Shown in pieces: positions 38,201-51,640 of a stretch of DNA of 64,000 nucleotides. The notes beneath the pieces were generated by a model. That model was given only the letters and a program-made list of their open reading frames with translations, made no database searches and had not been told where the DNA came from. A program made the position numbers and the translations under genes. Each line of letters starts with the position of its first letter. Position 1 is the first letter of the stretch. Source of the stretch: Pristionchus mayeri (taxonomy: Eukaryota > Nematoda > Chromadorea > Rhabditida > Neodiplogasteridae); the NCBI GenBank assembly GCA_036245805.1, contig BTRK01000006.1:39064901-39128900 (forward strand). Direction: 5' to 3'.

Positions 38201-39975
38201 TGGTTTGGAACCAACAACGTGATCAGTTCAGCAGCAAATGTCATCGGAAAGCGAGCGAGCAATCGATGAGTGAGGAGAGAAAAAGAGAGATCACGATGGC
38301 AGTGCAAGAACTAATCATATTATTGGAATGTTCTTCTGGTTTTGAACCAACAACGTGATCAGTTCAGCAGCAAATGTCATCGGAAAGCGAGCGAGCAATC
38401 GATGAGTGAGGAGAGAAAAAGAGAGATCACGATGGCAGTGCAAGAACTAATCATATTATTGGAATGTTCTTCTGGTTTGGAACCAACAACGTGATCAGTT
38501 CAGCAGCAAATGTCATCGGAAAGCGAGCGAGCAATCGATGAGTGAGGAGAGAAAAAGAGAGATCACGATGGCAGTGCAAGAACTAATCATATTATTGGAA
38601 TGTTCTTCTGGTTTGGAACCAACAACGTGATCAGTTCAGCAGCAAATGTCATCGGAAAGCGAGCGAGCAATCGATGAGTGAGGAGAGAAAAAGAGAGATC
38701 ACGATGGCAGTGCAAGAACTAATCATATTATTGGAATGTTCTTCTGGTTTTGAACCAACAACGTGATCAGTTCAGCAGCAAATGTCATCGGAAAGCGAGC
38801 GAGCAATCGATGAGTGAGGAGAGAAAAAGAGAGATCACGATGGCAGTGCAAGAACTAATCATATTATTGGAATGTTCTTCTGGTTTTGAACCAACAACGT
38901 GATCAGTTCAGCAGCAAATGTCATCGGAAAGCGAGCGAGCAATCGATGAGTGAGGAGAGAAAAAGAGAGATCACGATGGCAGTGCAAGAACTAATCATAT
39001 TATTGGAAGGTTCTTCTGGTTTGGAACCAACAACGTGATCAGTGCAGCAGCAAATGTCATCGGAAAGCGAGCGAGCAATCGATCAGTGAGGAGAGAAAAA
39101 GAGAGATCACGATGGCAGTGCAAGAACTAATCATATTATTGGAATGTTCTTCTGGTTTTGAACCAACAACGTGATCAGTTCAGCAGCAAATGTCATCGGA
39201 AAGCGAGCGAGCAATCGATGAGTGAGGAGAGAAAAAGAGAGATCACGATGGCAGTGCAAGAACTAATCATATTATTGGAATGTTCTTCTGGTTTTGAACC
39301 AACAACGTGATCAGTTCAGCAGCAAATGTCATCGGAAAGCGAGCGAGCAATCGATGAGTGAGGAGAGAAAAAGAGAGATCACGATGGCAGTGCAAGAACT
39401 AATCATATTATTGGAAGGTTCTTCTGGTTTGGAACCAACAACGTGATCAGTGCAGCAGCAAATGTCATCGGAAAGCGAGCGAGCAATCGATCAGTGAGGA
39501 GAGAAAAAGAGAGATCACGATGGCAGTGCAAGAACTAATCATATTATTGGAATGTTCTTCTGGTTTGGAACCAACAACGTGATCAGTTCAGCAGCAAATG
39601 TCATCGGAAAGCGAGCGAGCAATCGATGAGTGAGGAGAGAAAAAGAGAGATCACGATGGCAGTGCAAGAACTAATCATATTATTGGAATGTTCTTCTGGT
39701 TTTGAACCAACAACGTGATCAGTTCAGCAGCAAATGTCATCGGAAAGCGAGCGAGCAATCGATGAGTGAGGAGAGAAAAAGAGAGATCACGATGGCAGTG
39801 CAAGAACTAATCATATTATTGGAATGTTCTTCTGGTTTGGAACCAACAACGTGATCAGTTCAGCAGCAAATGTCATCGGAAAGCGAGCGAGCAATCGATG
39901 AGTGAGGAGAGAAAAAGAGAGATCACGATGGCAGTGCAAGAACTAATCATATTATTGGAATGTTCTTCTGGTTTG
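35250..39975 (+). repeat. 2040-bp (15-monomer) higher-order repeat, ~2.3 copies
   Basis: All units are 136 bp, mostly tgttcttctgg hybrids, so there is no usable frame. Markers gtgatcagtgcagcag and gcaatcgatcagtgagg recur at an offset of exactly 2040 bp (15 x 136): near 36,091 and 38,131; 37,041 and 39,081; 35,411, 37,451 and 39,491. Line-by-line comparison at this offset shows near identity from about 35,250 to about 39,975. The few differences include catgatgg at 37,886 and loss of the tgcagcag/gatcagtgagg pair when 35,641-35,695 is compared with 37,681-37,735. This is the largest regular higher-order unit in the window. Confidence 0.85.
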
Positions 39976-40439
39976 GAACCAAAAACGTGATCAGTTCAGC
40001 AGCAAATGTCATCGGAAAGCGAGCGAGCAATCGATGAGTGAGGAGAGAAAAAGAGAGATCACGATGGCAGTGCAAGAACTAATCATATTATTGGAATGTT
40101 CTTCTGGTTTTGAACCAACAACGTGATCAGTTCAACAGCAAATGTCATCGGAAAGCGAGCGAGCAATCGATGAGTGAGGAGAGAAAAAGAGAGATCACGA
40201 TGGCAGTGCAAGAACTAATCATATTATTGGAATGTTCTTCTGGTTTGGAACCAACAACGTGATCAGTTCAGCAGCAAATGTCATCGGAAAGCGAGCGAGC
40301 AATCGATGAGTGAGGAGAGAAAAAGAGAGATCACGATGGCAGTGCAAGAACTAATCATATTATTGGAATGTTCTTCTGGTTTTGAACCAACAACGTGATC
40401 AGTTCAGCAGCAAATGTCATCGGAAAGCGAGCGAGCAAT

Positions 40440-41760
40440 CAATGAATGAGGAGAGAAAAAGAGAGATCACGATGGCAATGCAAGAACTAATCATATTATT
40501 GAATGTTCTTTGGTTTTGAACCAACAACGTGATCAGTTCAACAGCAAATGTCATCGGAAAGCGAGCGAGCAATCGATGAGTGAGGAGAGAAAAAGAGAGA
40601 TCACGATGGCAGTGCAAGAACTAATCATATTATTGGAATGTTCTTCTGGTTTGGAACCAACAACGTGATCAGTTCAGCAGCAAATGTCATCGGAAAGCGA
40701 GCGAGCAATCGATGAGTGAGGAGAGAAAAAGAGAGATCACGATGGCAGTGCAAGAACTAATAATATTATTGGAATGTTCTTCTGGTTTTGAACCAACAAC
40801 GTGATCAGTTCAGCAGCAAATGTCATCGGAAAGCGAGCGAGCAATCGATCAGTGAGGAGAGAAAAAGAGAGATCACGATGGCAGTGCAAGAACTAATCAT
40901 ATTATTGGAATGTTCTTCTGGTTTGGAACCAACAACGTGATCAGTTCAGCAGCAAATGTCATCGGAAAGCGAGCGAGCAATCGATGAGTGAGGAGAGAAA
41001 AAGAGAGATCACGATGGCAGTGCAAGAACTAATCATATTATTGGAATGTTCTTTGGTTTTGAACCAACAACGTGATCAGTTCAACAGCAAATGTCATCGG
41101 AAAGCGAGCGAGCAATCGATGAGTGAGGAGAGAAAAAGAGAGATCACGATGGCAGTGCAAGAACTAATCATATTATTGGAATGTTCTTCTGGTTTGGAAC
41201 CAACAACGTGATCAGTTCAGCAGCAAATGTCATCGGAAAGCGAGCGAGCAATCGATGAGTGAGGAGAGAAAAAGAGAGATCACGATGGCAGTGCAAGAAC
41301 TAATAATATTATTGGAATGTTCTTCTGGTTTTGAACCAACAACGTGATCAGTTCAGCAGCAAATGTCATCGGAAAGCGAGCGAGCAATCGATCAGTGAGG
41401 AGAGAAAAAGAGAGATCACGATGGCAGTGCAAGAACTAATCATATTATTGGAATGTTCTTCTGGTTTGGAACCAACAACGTGATCAGTTCAGCAGCAAAT
41501 GTCATCGGAAAGCGAGCGAGCAATCGATGAGCGAGGAGAGAAAAAGAGAGATCACGATGGCAGTGCAAGAACTAATCATATTATTGGAATGTTCTTTGGT
41601 TTTGAACCAACAACGTGATCAGTTCAGCAGCAAATGTCATCGGAAAGCGAGCGAGCAATCGATGAGTGAGGAGAGAAAAAGAGAGATCACGATGGCAGTG
41701 CAAGAACTAATCATATTATTGGAATGTTCTTCTGGTTTGGAACCAACAACGTGATCAGTG
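40440..41760 (+). repeat. 543-bp (4-monomer) higher-order repeat
   Basis: Units repeat at 543 bp (135+3x136). The marker caagaactaataatatt lies near 40,755 and 41,298, gcaatcgatcagtgagg near 40,848 and 41,391, and type-A units start at 40,984, 41,527 and 42,070. The left side holds another 134-bp deletion monomer (attattgaatgttc near 40,497) like those in cassette J. The pattern fades after 41,760. Confidence 0.75.
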
Positions 41761-44700
41761 CAGCAGCAAATGTCATCGGAAAGCGAGCGAGCAATCGATG
41801 AGTGAGGAGAGAAAAAGAGAGATCACGATGGCAGTGCAAGAACTAATCATATTATTGGAAGGTTCTTCTGGTTTGGAACCAACAACGTGATCAGTTCAGC
41901 AGCAAATGTCATCGGAAAGCGAGCGAGCAATCGATGAGTGAGGAGAGAAAAAGAGAGATCACGATGGCAGTGCAAGAACTAATCATATTATTGGAATGTT
42001 CTTCTGGTTTGGAACCAACAACGTGATCAGTTCAGCCGCAAATGTCATCGGAAAGCGAGCGAGCAATCGATGAGTGAGGAGAGAAAAAGAGAGATCACGA
42101 TGGCAGTGCAAGAACTAATCATATTATTGGAATGTTCTTTGGTTTTGAACCAACAACGTGATCAGTTCAGCAGCAAATGTCATCGGAAAGCGAGCGAGCA
42201 ATCGATGAATGAGGAGAGAAAAAGAGAGATCACGATGGCAGTGCAAGAACTAATCATATTATTGGAATGTTCTTTGGTTTTGAACCAACAACGTGATCAG
42301 TTCAGCAGCAAATGTCATCGGAAAGCGAGCGAGCAATCGATGAGTGAGGAGAGAAAAAGAGAGATCACGATGGCAGTGCAAGAACTAATCATATTATTGG
42401 AAGGTTGTTCTGGTTTGGAACCAACAACGTGATCAGTTCAGCAGCAAATGTCATCGGAAAGCGAGCGAGCAATCGATGAGTGAGGAGAGAAAAAGAGAGA
42501 TCACGATGGCAGTGCAAGAACTAATCATATTATTGGAAGGTTCTTCTGGTTTGGAACCAACAACGTGATCAGTTCAGCAGCAAATGTCATCGGAAAGCGA
42601 GCGAGCAATCGATGAATGAGGAGAGAAAAAGAGAGATCACGATGGCAGTGCAAGAACTAATCATATTATTGGAAGGTTCTTCTGGTTTGGAACCAACAAC
42701 GTGATCAGTTCAGCAGCAAATGTCATCAGAAAGCGAGCGAGCAATCGATGAATGAGGAGAGAAAAAGAGAGATCACGATGGCAATGCAAGAACTAATCAT
42801 ATTATTGGAAGGTTCTTCTGGTTTGGAACCAACAACGTGATCAGTTCAGCAGCAAATGTCATCGGAAAGCGAGCGAGCAATCGATGAATGAGGAGAGAAA
42901 AAGAGAGATCACGATGGCAGTGCAAGAACTAATCATATTATTGGAATGTTCTTTGGTTTTGAACCAACAACGTGATCAGTTCAGCAGCAAATGTCATCGG
43001 AAAGCGAGCGAGCAATCGATGAGTGAGGAGAGAAAAAGAGAGATCACGATGGCAGTGCAAGAACTAATCATATTATTGGAATGTTCTTTGGTTTTGAACC
43101 AACAACGTGATCAGTTCAGCAGCAAATGTCATCGGAAAGCGAGCGAGCAATCGATGAATGAGGAGAGAAAAAGAGAGATCACGATGGCAGTGCAAGAACT
43201 AATCATATTATTGGAATGTTCTTTGGTTTTGAACCAACAACGTGATCAGTTCAGCAGCAAATGTCATCGGAAAGCGAGCGAGCAATCGATGAATGAGGAG
43301 AGAAAAAGAGAGATCACGATGGCAGTGCAAGAACTAATCATATTATTGGAAGGTTCTTCTGGTTTGGAACCAACAACGTGATCAGTTCAGCAGCAAATGT
43401 CATCAGAAAGCGAGCGAGCAATCGATGAATGAGGAGAGAAAAAGAGAGATCACGATGGCAATGCAAGAACTAATCATATTATTGGAAGGTTCTTCTGGTT
43501 TGGAACCAACAACGTGATCAGTTCAGCAGCAAATGTCATCGGAAAGCGAGCGAGCAATCGATGAATGAGGAGAGAAAAAGAGAGATCACGATGGCAGTGC
43601 AAGAACTAATCATATTATTGGAATGTTCTTTGGTTTTGAACCAACAACGTGATCAGTTCAGCAGCAAATGTCATCGGAAAGCGAGCGAGCAATCGATGAG
43701 TGAGGAGAGAAAAAGAGAGATCACGATGGCAGTGCAAGAACTAATCATATTATTGGAATGTTCTTTGGTTTTGAACCAACAACGTGATCAGTTCAGCAGC
43801 AAATGTCATCGGAAAGCGAGCGAGCAATCGATGAATGAGGAGAGAAAAAGAGAGATCACGATGGCAGTGCAAGAACTAATCATATTATTGGAAGGTTCTT
43901 CTGGTTTGGAACCAACAACGTGATCAGTTCAGCAGCAAATGTCATCAGAAAGCGAGCGAGCAATCGATGAATGAGGAGAGAAAAAGAGAGATCACGATGG
44001 CAATGCAAGAACTAATCATATTATTGGAAGGTTCTTCTGGTTTGGAACCAACAACGTGATCAGTTCAGCAGCAAATGTCATCGGAAAGCGAGCGAGCAAT
44101 CGATGAATGAGGAGAGAAAAAGAGAGATCACGATGGCAGTGCAAGAACTAATCATATTATTGGAAGGTTCTTCTGGTTTGGAAGCAACAACGTGATCAGT
44201 TCAGCAGCAAATGTCATCGGAAAGCGAGCGAGCAATCGATGAATGAGGAGAGAAAAAGAGAGATCACGATGGCAGTGCAAGAACTAATCATATTATTGGA
44301 AGGTTCTTCTGGTTTGGAACCAACAACGTGATCAGTTCAGCAGCAAATGTCATCAGAAAGCGAGCGAGCAATCGATGAATGAGGAGAGAAAAAGAGAGAT
44401 CACGATGGCAATGCAAGAACTAATCATATTATTGGAAGGTTCTTCTGGTTTGGAACCAACAACGTGATCAGTTCAGCAGCAAATGTCATCGGAAAGCGAG
44501 CGAGCAATCGATGAATGAGGAGAGAAAAAGAGAGATCACGATGGCAGTGCAAGAACTAATCATATTATTGGAATGTTCTTTGGTTTTAAACCAACAACGT
44601 GATCAGTTCAGCAGCAAATGTCATCGGGAAGCGAGCGAGCAATCGATGAGTGAGGAGAGAAAAAGAGAGATCACGATGGCAGTGCAAGAACTAATCATAT

Positions 44701-44781
44701 TATTGGAAGGTTCTTCTGGTTTGGAACCAACAACGTGATCAGTTCAGCAGCAAATGTCATCGGAAAGCGAGCGAGCAATCG
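41761..44781 (+). repeat. B-rich block with short A runs (677-bp spacing)
   Basis: Mostly type B with the full ggttcttctggtttgg segment. A-type runs of one to three units start at 42,070, 42,884, 43,561 and 44,511. The marker catcagaaag lies near 42,728, 43,405, 43,946 and 44,355; the first interval, 677 bp, is five monomers. Another marker, tttggaagcaacaacg, appears near 44,178. No frame exceeds 165 codons. Confidence 0.7.
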
Positions 44782-47089
44782 ATGAATGAGGAGAGAAAAA
44801 GAGAGATCACGATGGCAGTGCAAGAACTAATCATATTATTGGAATGTTCTTTGGTTTTAAACCAACAACGTGATCAGTTCAGCAGCAAATGTCATCGGAA
44901 AGCGAGCGAGCAATCGATGAGTGAGGAGAGAAAAAGAGAGATCACGATGGCAGTGCAAGAACTAATCATATTATTGGAAGGTTCTTCTGGTTTGGAACCA
45001 ACAACGTGATCAGTTCAGCAGCAAATGTCATCGGAAAGCGAGCGAGCAATCGATGAGTGAGGAGAGAAAAAGAGAGATCACGATGGCAGTGCAAGAACTA
45101 ATCATATTATTGGAAGGTTCTTCTGGTTTGGAAGCAACAACGTGATCAGTTCAGCAGCAAATGTCATCGGAAAGCGAGCGAGCAATCGATGAATGAGGAG
45201 AGAAAAAGAGAGATCACGATGGCAGTGCAAGAACTAATCATATTATTGGAAGGTTCTTCTGGTTTGGAACCAACAACGTGATCAGTTCAGCAGCAAATGT
45301 CATCAGAAAGCGAGCGAGCAATCGATGAATGAGGAGAGAAAAAGAGAGATCACGATGGCAATGCAAGAACTAATCATATTATTGGAAGGTTCTTCTGGTT
45401 TGGAACCAACAACGTGATCAGTTCAGCAGCAAATGTCATCGGAAAGCGAGCGAGCAATCGATGAATGAGGAGAGAAAAAGAGAGATCACGATGGCAGTGC
45501 AAGAACTAATCATATTATTGGAATGTTCTTTGGTTTTAAACCAACAACGTGATCAGTTCAGCAGCAAATGTCATCGGGAAGCGAGCGAGCAATCGATGAG
45601 TGAGGAGAGAAAAAGAGAGATCACGATGGCAGTGCAAGAACTAATCATATTATTGGAAGGTTCTTCTGGTTTGGAACCAACAACGTGATCAGTTCAGCAG
45701 CAAATGTCATCGGAAAGCGAGCGAGCAATCGATGAATGAGGAGAGAAAAAGAGAGATCACGATGGCAGTGCAAGAACTAATCATATTATTGGAAGGTTCT
45801 TCTGGTTTGGAACCAACAACGTGATCAGTTCAGCAGCAAATGTCATCGGAAAGCGAGCGAGCAATCGATGAATGAGGAGAGAAAAAGAGAGATCACGATG
45901 GCAGTGCAAGAACTAATCATATTATTGGAAGGTTCTTCTGGTTTGGAACCAACAACGTGATCAGTTCAGCAGCAAATGTCATCGGAAAGCGAGCGAGCAA
46001 TCGATGAATGAGGAGAGAAAAAGAGAGATCACGATGGCAGTGCAAGAACTAATCATATTATTGGAAGGTTCTTCTGGTTTGGAACCAACAACGTGATCAG
46101 TTCAGCAGCAAATGTCATCGGAAAGCGAGCGAGCAATCGATGAATGAGGAGAGAAAAAGAGAGATCACGATGGCAGTGCAAGAACTAATCATATTATTGG
46201 AATGTTCTTTGGTTTTAAACCAACAACGTGATCAGTTCAGCAGCAAATGTCATCGGGAAGCGAGCGAGCAATCGATGAGTGAGGAGAGAAAAAGAGAGAT
46301 CACGATGGCAGTGCAAGAACTAATCATATTATTGGAAGGTTCTTCTGGTTTGGAACCAACAACGTGATCAGTTCAGCAGCAAATGTCATCGGAAAGCGAG
46401 CGAGCAATCGATGAGTGAGGAGAGAAAAAGAGAGATCACGATGGCAGTGCAAGAACTAATCATATTATTGGAAGGTTCTTCTGGTTTGGAAGCAACAACG
46501 TGATCAGTTCAGCAGCAAATGTCATCGGAAAGCGAGCGAGCAATCGATGAATGAGGAGAGAAAAAGAGAGATCACGATGGCAGTGCAAGAACTAATCATA
46601 TTATTGGAAGGTTCTTCTGGTTTGGAACCAACAACGTGATCAGTTCAGCAGCAAATGTCATCAGAAAGCGAGCGAGCAATCGATGAATGAGGAGAGAAAA
46701 AGAGAGATCACGATGGCAATGCAAGAACTAATCATATTATTGGAAGGTTCTTCTGGTTTGGAACCAACAACGTGATCAGTTCAGCAGCAAATGTCATCGG
46801 AAAGCGAGCGAGCAATCGATGAATGAGGAGAGAAAAAGAGAGATCACGATGGCAGTGCAAGAACTAATCATATTATTGGAATGTTCTTTGGTTTTAAACC
46901 AACAACGTGATCAGTTCAGCAGCAAATGTCATCAGGAAGCGAGCGAGCAATCGATGAGTGAGGAGAGAAAAAGAGAGATCACGATGGCAGTGCAAGAACT
47001 AATCATATTATTGGAAGGTTCTTCTGGTTTGGAACCAACAACGTGATCAGTTCAGCAGCAAATGTCATCGGAAAGCGAGCGAGCAATCG
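44782..47089 (+). repeat. 679-bp (5-monomer) higher-order units with gttttaaacc marker
   Basis: Units start at 44,782, 45,461, 46,140 and 46,819, each 679 bp (one A plus four B) except the last, which is cut to an A-B pair. The A unit carries gttttaaacc and usually catcgggaagc (catcggaaagc in the 44,782 unit, catcaggaagc near 46,930). Copies one and three share gaagcaacaacg and catcagaaag in their B units; copy two lacks them. Alternate copies are thus more alike than neighbours. Confidence 0.75.
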
Positions 47090-48037
47090 ATGAATGAGGA
47101 GAGAAAAAGAGAGATCACGATGGCAGTGCAAGAACTAATCATATTATTGGAATGTTCTTTGGTTTTAAACCAACAACGTGATCAGTTCAGCAGCAAATGT
47201 CATCGGGAAGCGAGCGAGCAATCGATGAGTGAGGAGAGAAAAAGAGAGATCACGATGGCAGTGCAAGAACTAATCATATTATTGGAATGTTCTTTGGTTT
47301 TAAACCAACAACGTGATCAGTTCAGCAGCAAATGTCATCAGGAAGCGAGCGAGCAATCGATGAGTGAGGAGAGAAAAAGAGAGATCACGATGGCAGTGCA
47401 AGAACTAATCATATTATTGGAAGGTTCTTCTGGTTTGGAACCAACAACGTGATCAGTTCAGCAGCAAATGTCATCGGAAAGCGAGCGAGCAATCGATGAA
47501 TGAGGAGAGAAAAAGAGAGATCACGATGGCAGTGCAAGAACTAATCATATTATTGGAATGTTCTTTGGTTTTAAACCAACAACGTGATCAGTTCAGCAGC
47601 AAATGTCATCGGGAAGCGAGCGAGCAATCGATGAGTGAGGAGAGAAAAAGAGAGATCACGATGGCAGTGCAAGAACTAATCATATTATTGGAAGGTTCTT
47701 CTGGTTTGGAACCAACAACGTGATCAGTTCAGCAGCAAATGTCATCGGAAAGCGAGCGAGCAATCGATGAATGAGGAGAGAAAAAGAGAGATCACGATGG
47801 CAGTGCAAGAACTAATCATATTATTGGAATGTTCTTTGGTTTTAAACCAACAACGTGATCAGTTCAGCAGCAAATGTCATCGGGAAGCGAGCGAGCAATC
47901 GATGAGTGAGGAGAGAAAAAGAGAGATCACGATGGCAGTGCAAGAACTAATCATATTATTGGAAGGTTCTTCTGGTTTGGAACCAACAACGTGATCAGTT
48001 CAGCAGCAAATGTCATCGGAAAGCGAGCGAGCAATCG
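47090..48037 (+). repeat. 271-bp A-B dimer repeat
   Basis: A 135-bp A unit with gttttaaacc alternates with a 136-bp B unit, giving dimers starting at 47,496 and 47,767. A 406-bp A-A-B variant starts at 47,090. The two dimers look identical by eye. This is the shortest clean higher-order unit in the window and encodes only repeated 75-codon frames. Confidence 0.8.
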
Positions 48038-51000
48038 ATGAATGAGGAGAGAAAAAGAGAGATCACGATGGCAGTGCAAGAACTAATCATATTATTGGAA
48101 TGTTCTTTGGTTTTGAACCAACAACATTATCAGTTCAGCAGCAAATGTCATCGGAAAGCGAGCGAGCAATCGATGAATGAGGAGAGAAAAAGAGAGATCA
48201 CGATGGCAATGCAAGTACTAATCATATTATTGGAAGGTTCTTTTGGTTTGGAACCAACAACGTGATCAGTTCAGCAGCAAATGTCATCGGCAAGCGAGCG
48301 AGCAATCGATGAATGAGGAGAGAAAAAGAGAGATCACGATGGCAATGCAAGAACTAATCATATTATTGGAAGGTTCTTCTGGTTTGGAACCAACAACGTG
48401 ATCAGTTCAGCAGCAAATGTCATCGGAAAGCGAGCGAGCAATCGATGAATGAGGAGAGAAAAAGAGAGATCACGATGGCAGTGCAAGAACTAATCATATT
48501 ATTGGAAGGTTCTTCTGGTTTGGAACCAACAACGTGATCAGTTCAGCAGCAAATGTCATCGGAAAGCGAGCGAGCAATCGATGAATGAGGAGAGAAAAAG
48601 AGAGATCACGATGGCAGTGCAAGAACTAATCATATTATTGGAATGTTCTTTGGTTTTGAACCAACAACATTATCAGTTCAGCAGCAAATGTCATCAGAAA
48701 GCGAGCGAGCAATCGATGAATGAGGAGAGAAAAAGAGAGATCACGATGGCAGTGCAAGAACTAATCATATTATTGGAAGGTTCTTCTGGTTTGGAACCAA
48801 CAACGTGATCAGTTCAGCAGCAAATGTCATCGGCAAGCGAGCGAGCAATCGATGAATGAGGAGAGAAAAAGAGAGATCACGATGGCAGTGCAAGAACTAA
48901 TCATATTATTGGAATGTTCTTTGGTTTTGAACCAACAACGTGATCAGTTCAGCAGCAAATGTCATCGGAAAGCCAGCGAGCAATCGATGAGTGAGGAGAG
49001 AAAAAGAGAGATCACGATGGCAATGCAAGAACTAATCATATTATTGGAAGGTTCTTCTGGTTTGGAACCAACAACGTGATCAGTTCAGCAGCAAATGTCA
49101 TCGGAAAGCGAGCGAGCAATCGATGAATGAGGAGAGAAAAAGAGAGATCACGATGGCAGTGCAAGAACTAATCATATTATTGGAAGGTTCTTCTGGTTTG
49201 GAACCAACAACGTGATCAGTTCAGCAGCAAATGTCATCGGAAAGCGAGCGAGCAATCGATGAGTGAGGAGAGAAAAAGAGAGATCACGATGGCAGTGCAA
49301 GAACTAATCATATTATTGGAAGGTTCTTCTGGTTTGGAAGCAACAACGTGATCAGTTCAGCAGCAAATGTCATCGGAAAGCGAGCGAGCAATCGATGAAT
49401 GAGGAGAGAAAAAGAGAGATCACGATGGCAGTGCAAGAACTAATCATATTATTGGAAGGTTCTTCTGGTTTGGAACCAACAACGTGATCAGTTCAGCAGC
49501 AAATGTCATCAGAAAGCGAGCGAGCAATCGATGAATGAGGAGAGAAAAAGAGAGATCACGATGGCAATGCAAGAACTAATCATATTATTGGAAGGTTCTT
49601 CTGGTTTGGAACCAACAACGTGATCAGTTCAGCAGCAAATGTCATCGGAAAGCGAGCGAGCAATCGATGAATGAGGAGAGAAAAAGAGAGATCACGATGG
49701 CAGTGCAAGAACTAATCATATTATTGGAATGTTCTTTGGTTTTGAACCAACAACGTGATCAGTTCAGCAGCAAATGTCATCGGAAAGCGAGCGAGCAATC
49801 GATGAGTGAGGAGAGAAAAAGAGAGATCACGATGGCAATGCAAGAACTAATCATATTATTGGAAGGTTCTTCTGGTTTGGAACCAACAACGTGATCAGTT
49901 CAGCAGCAAATGTCATCGGAAAGCGAGCGAGCAATCGATGAATGAGGAGAGAAAAAGAGAGATCACGATGGCAGTGCAAGAACTAATCATATTATTGGAA
50001 GGTTCTTCTGGTTTGGAACCAACAACGTGATCAGTTCAGCAGCAAATGTCATCGGAAAGCGAGCGAGCAATCGATGAATGAGGAGAGAAAAAGAGAGATC
50101 ACGATGGCAGTGCAAGAACTAATCATATTATTGGAATGTTCTTTGGTTTTAAACCAACAACGTGATCAGTTCAGCAGCAAATGTCATCGGGAAGCGAGCG
50201 AGCAATCGATGAGTGAGGAGAGAAAAAGAGAGATCACGATGGCAGTGCAAGAACTAATCATATTATTGGAAGGTTCTTCGGGTTTGGAACCAACAACGTG
50301 ATCAGTTCAGCAGCAAATGTCATCGGAAAGCGAGCGAGCAATCGATGAATGAGGAGAGAAAAAGAGAGATCACGATGGCAGTGCAAGAACTAATCATATT
50401 ATTGGAATGTTCTTTGGTTTTGAACCAACAACATTATCAGTTCAGCAGCAAATGTCATCAGAAAGCGAGCGAGCAATCGATGAATGAGGAGAGAAAAAGA
50501 GAGATCACGATGGCAGTGCAAGAACTAATCATTTTATTGGAAGGTTCTTCTGGTTTGGAACCAACAACGTGATCAGTTCAGCAGCAAATGTCATCGGAAA
50601 GCGAGCGAGCAATCGATGAATGAGGAGAGAAAAAGAGAGATCACGATGGCAGTGCAAGAACTAATCATATTATTGGAAGGTTCTTCTGGTTTTGAACCAA
50701 CAACTTGATCAGTTCAGCAGCAAATGTCATCGGAAAGCGAGCGAGCAATCGATGAGTGAGGAGAGAAAAAGAGAGATCACGATGGCAGTGCAAGAACTAA
50801 TCATATTATTGGAATGTTCTTCTGGTTTGGAACCAACAACGTGATCAGTTCAGCAGCAAATGTCATCGGAAAGCGAGCGAGCAATCGATGAGTGAGGAGA
50901 GAAAAAGAGAGATCACGATGGCAGTGCAAGAACTAATCATATTATTGGAAGGTTCTTCTGGTTTTGAACCAACAACGTGATCAGTTCAGCAGCAAATGTC

Positions 51001-51640
51001 ATCGGAAAGCGAGCGAGCAATGATGAGTTAGGAGAGAAAAAGAGAGATCACGATGGCAGTGCAAGAACTAATCATATTATTGGAAGGTTCTTCTGGTTTT
51101 GAACCAACAACGGGATCAGTTCAGCAGCAAATGTCATCGGAAAGCGAGCGAGCAATCGATGAATGAGGAGAGAAAAAGAGAGATCACGATGGCAGTGCAA
51201 GAACTAATCATATTATTGGAATGTTCTTTGGTTTTGAACCAACAACATTATCAGTTCAGCAGCAAAGGTCATCGGAAAGCGAGCGAGCAATCGATGAGTG
51301 AGGAGAGAAAAAGAGAGATCACGATGGCAGTGCAAGAACTAATCATATTATTGGAAGGTTCTTCTGGTTTGGAACCAACAACGTGATCAGTTCAGCAGCA
51401 AATGTCATCGGAAAGCGAGCGAGCAATGATGAGTGAGGAGAGAAAAAGAGAGATCACGATGGCAGTGCAAGAACTAATCATATTATTGGAAGGTTCTTCT
51501 GGTTTTGAACCAACAACGGGATCAGTTCAGCAGCAAATGTCATCGGAAAGCGAGCGAGCAATCGATGAGTGAGGAGAGAAAAAGAGAGATCACGATGGCA
51601 GTGCAAGAACTAATCATATAATTGGAATGTTCTTCTGGTT
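48038..51640 (+). repeat. B-rich block with left-edge-like variants
   Basis: A units alternate with B units. Variants include acattatcag (near 48,125, 48,668 and 50,431), catcggcaagc (near 48,288 and 48,831), caagtactaatc with ttcttttggtttgg (48,212-48,245), gaagcaacaacg (near 49,338) and catcagaaag. From about 50,690, caacttgatcag, caacgggatcag and the one-base deletion gcaatgatgag (near 51,020 and 51,426) appear. Confidence 0.7.

Noticed and set aside
27400..40617. Minus-strand 66-codon frames at 27,400, 30,512, 32,948, 33,626, 34,844 and 40,417
   Set aside because: They appear only where the 134-bp deletion monomer joins two reverse phases that are otherwise stopped. All are near-identical shadows of the same junction.
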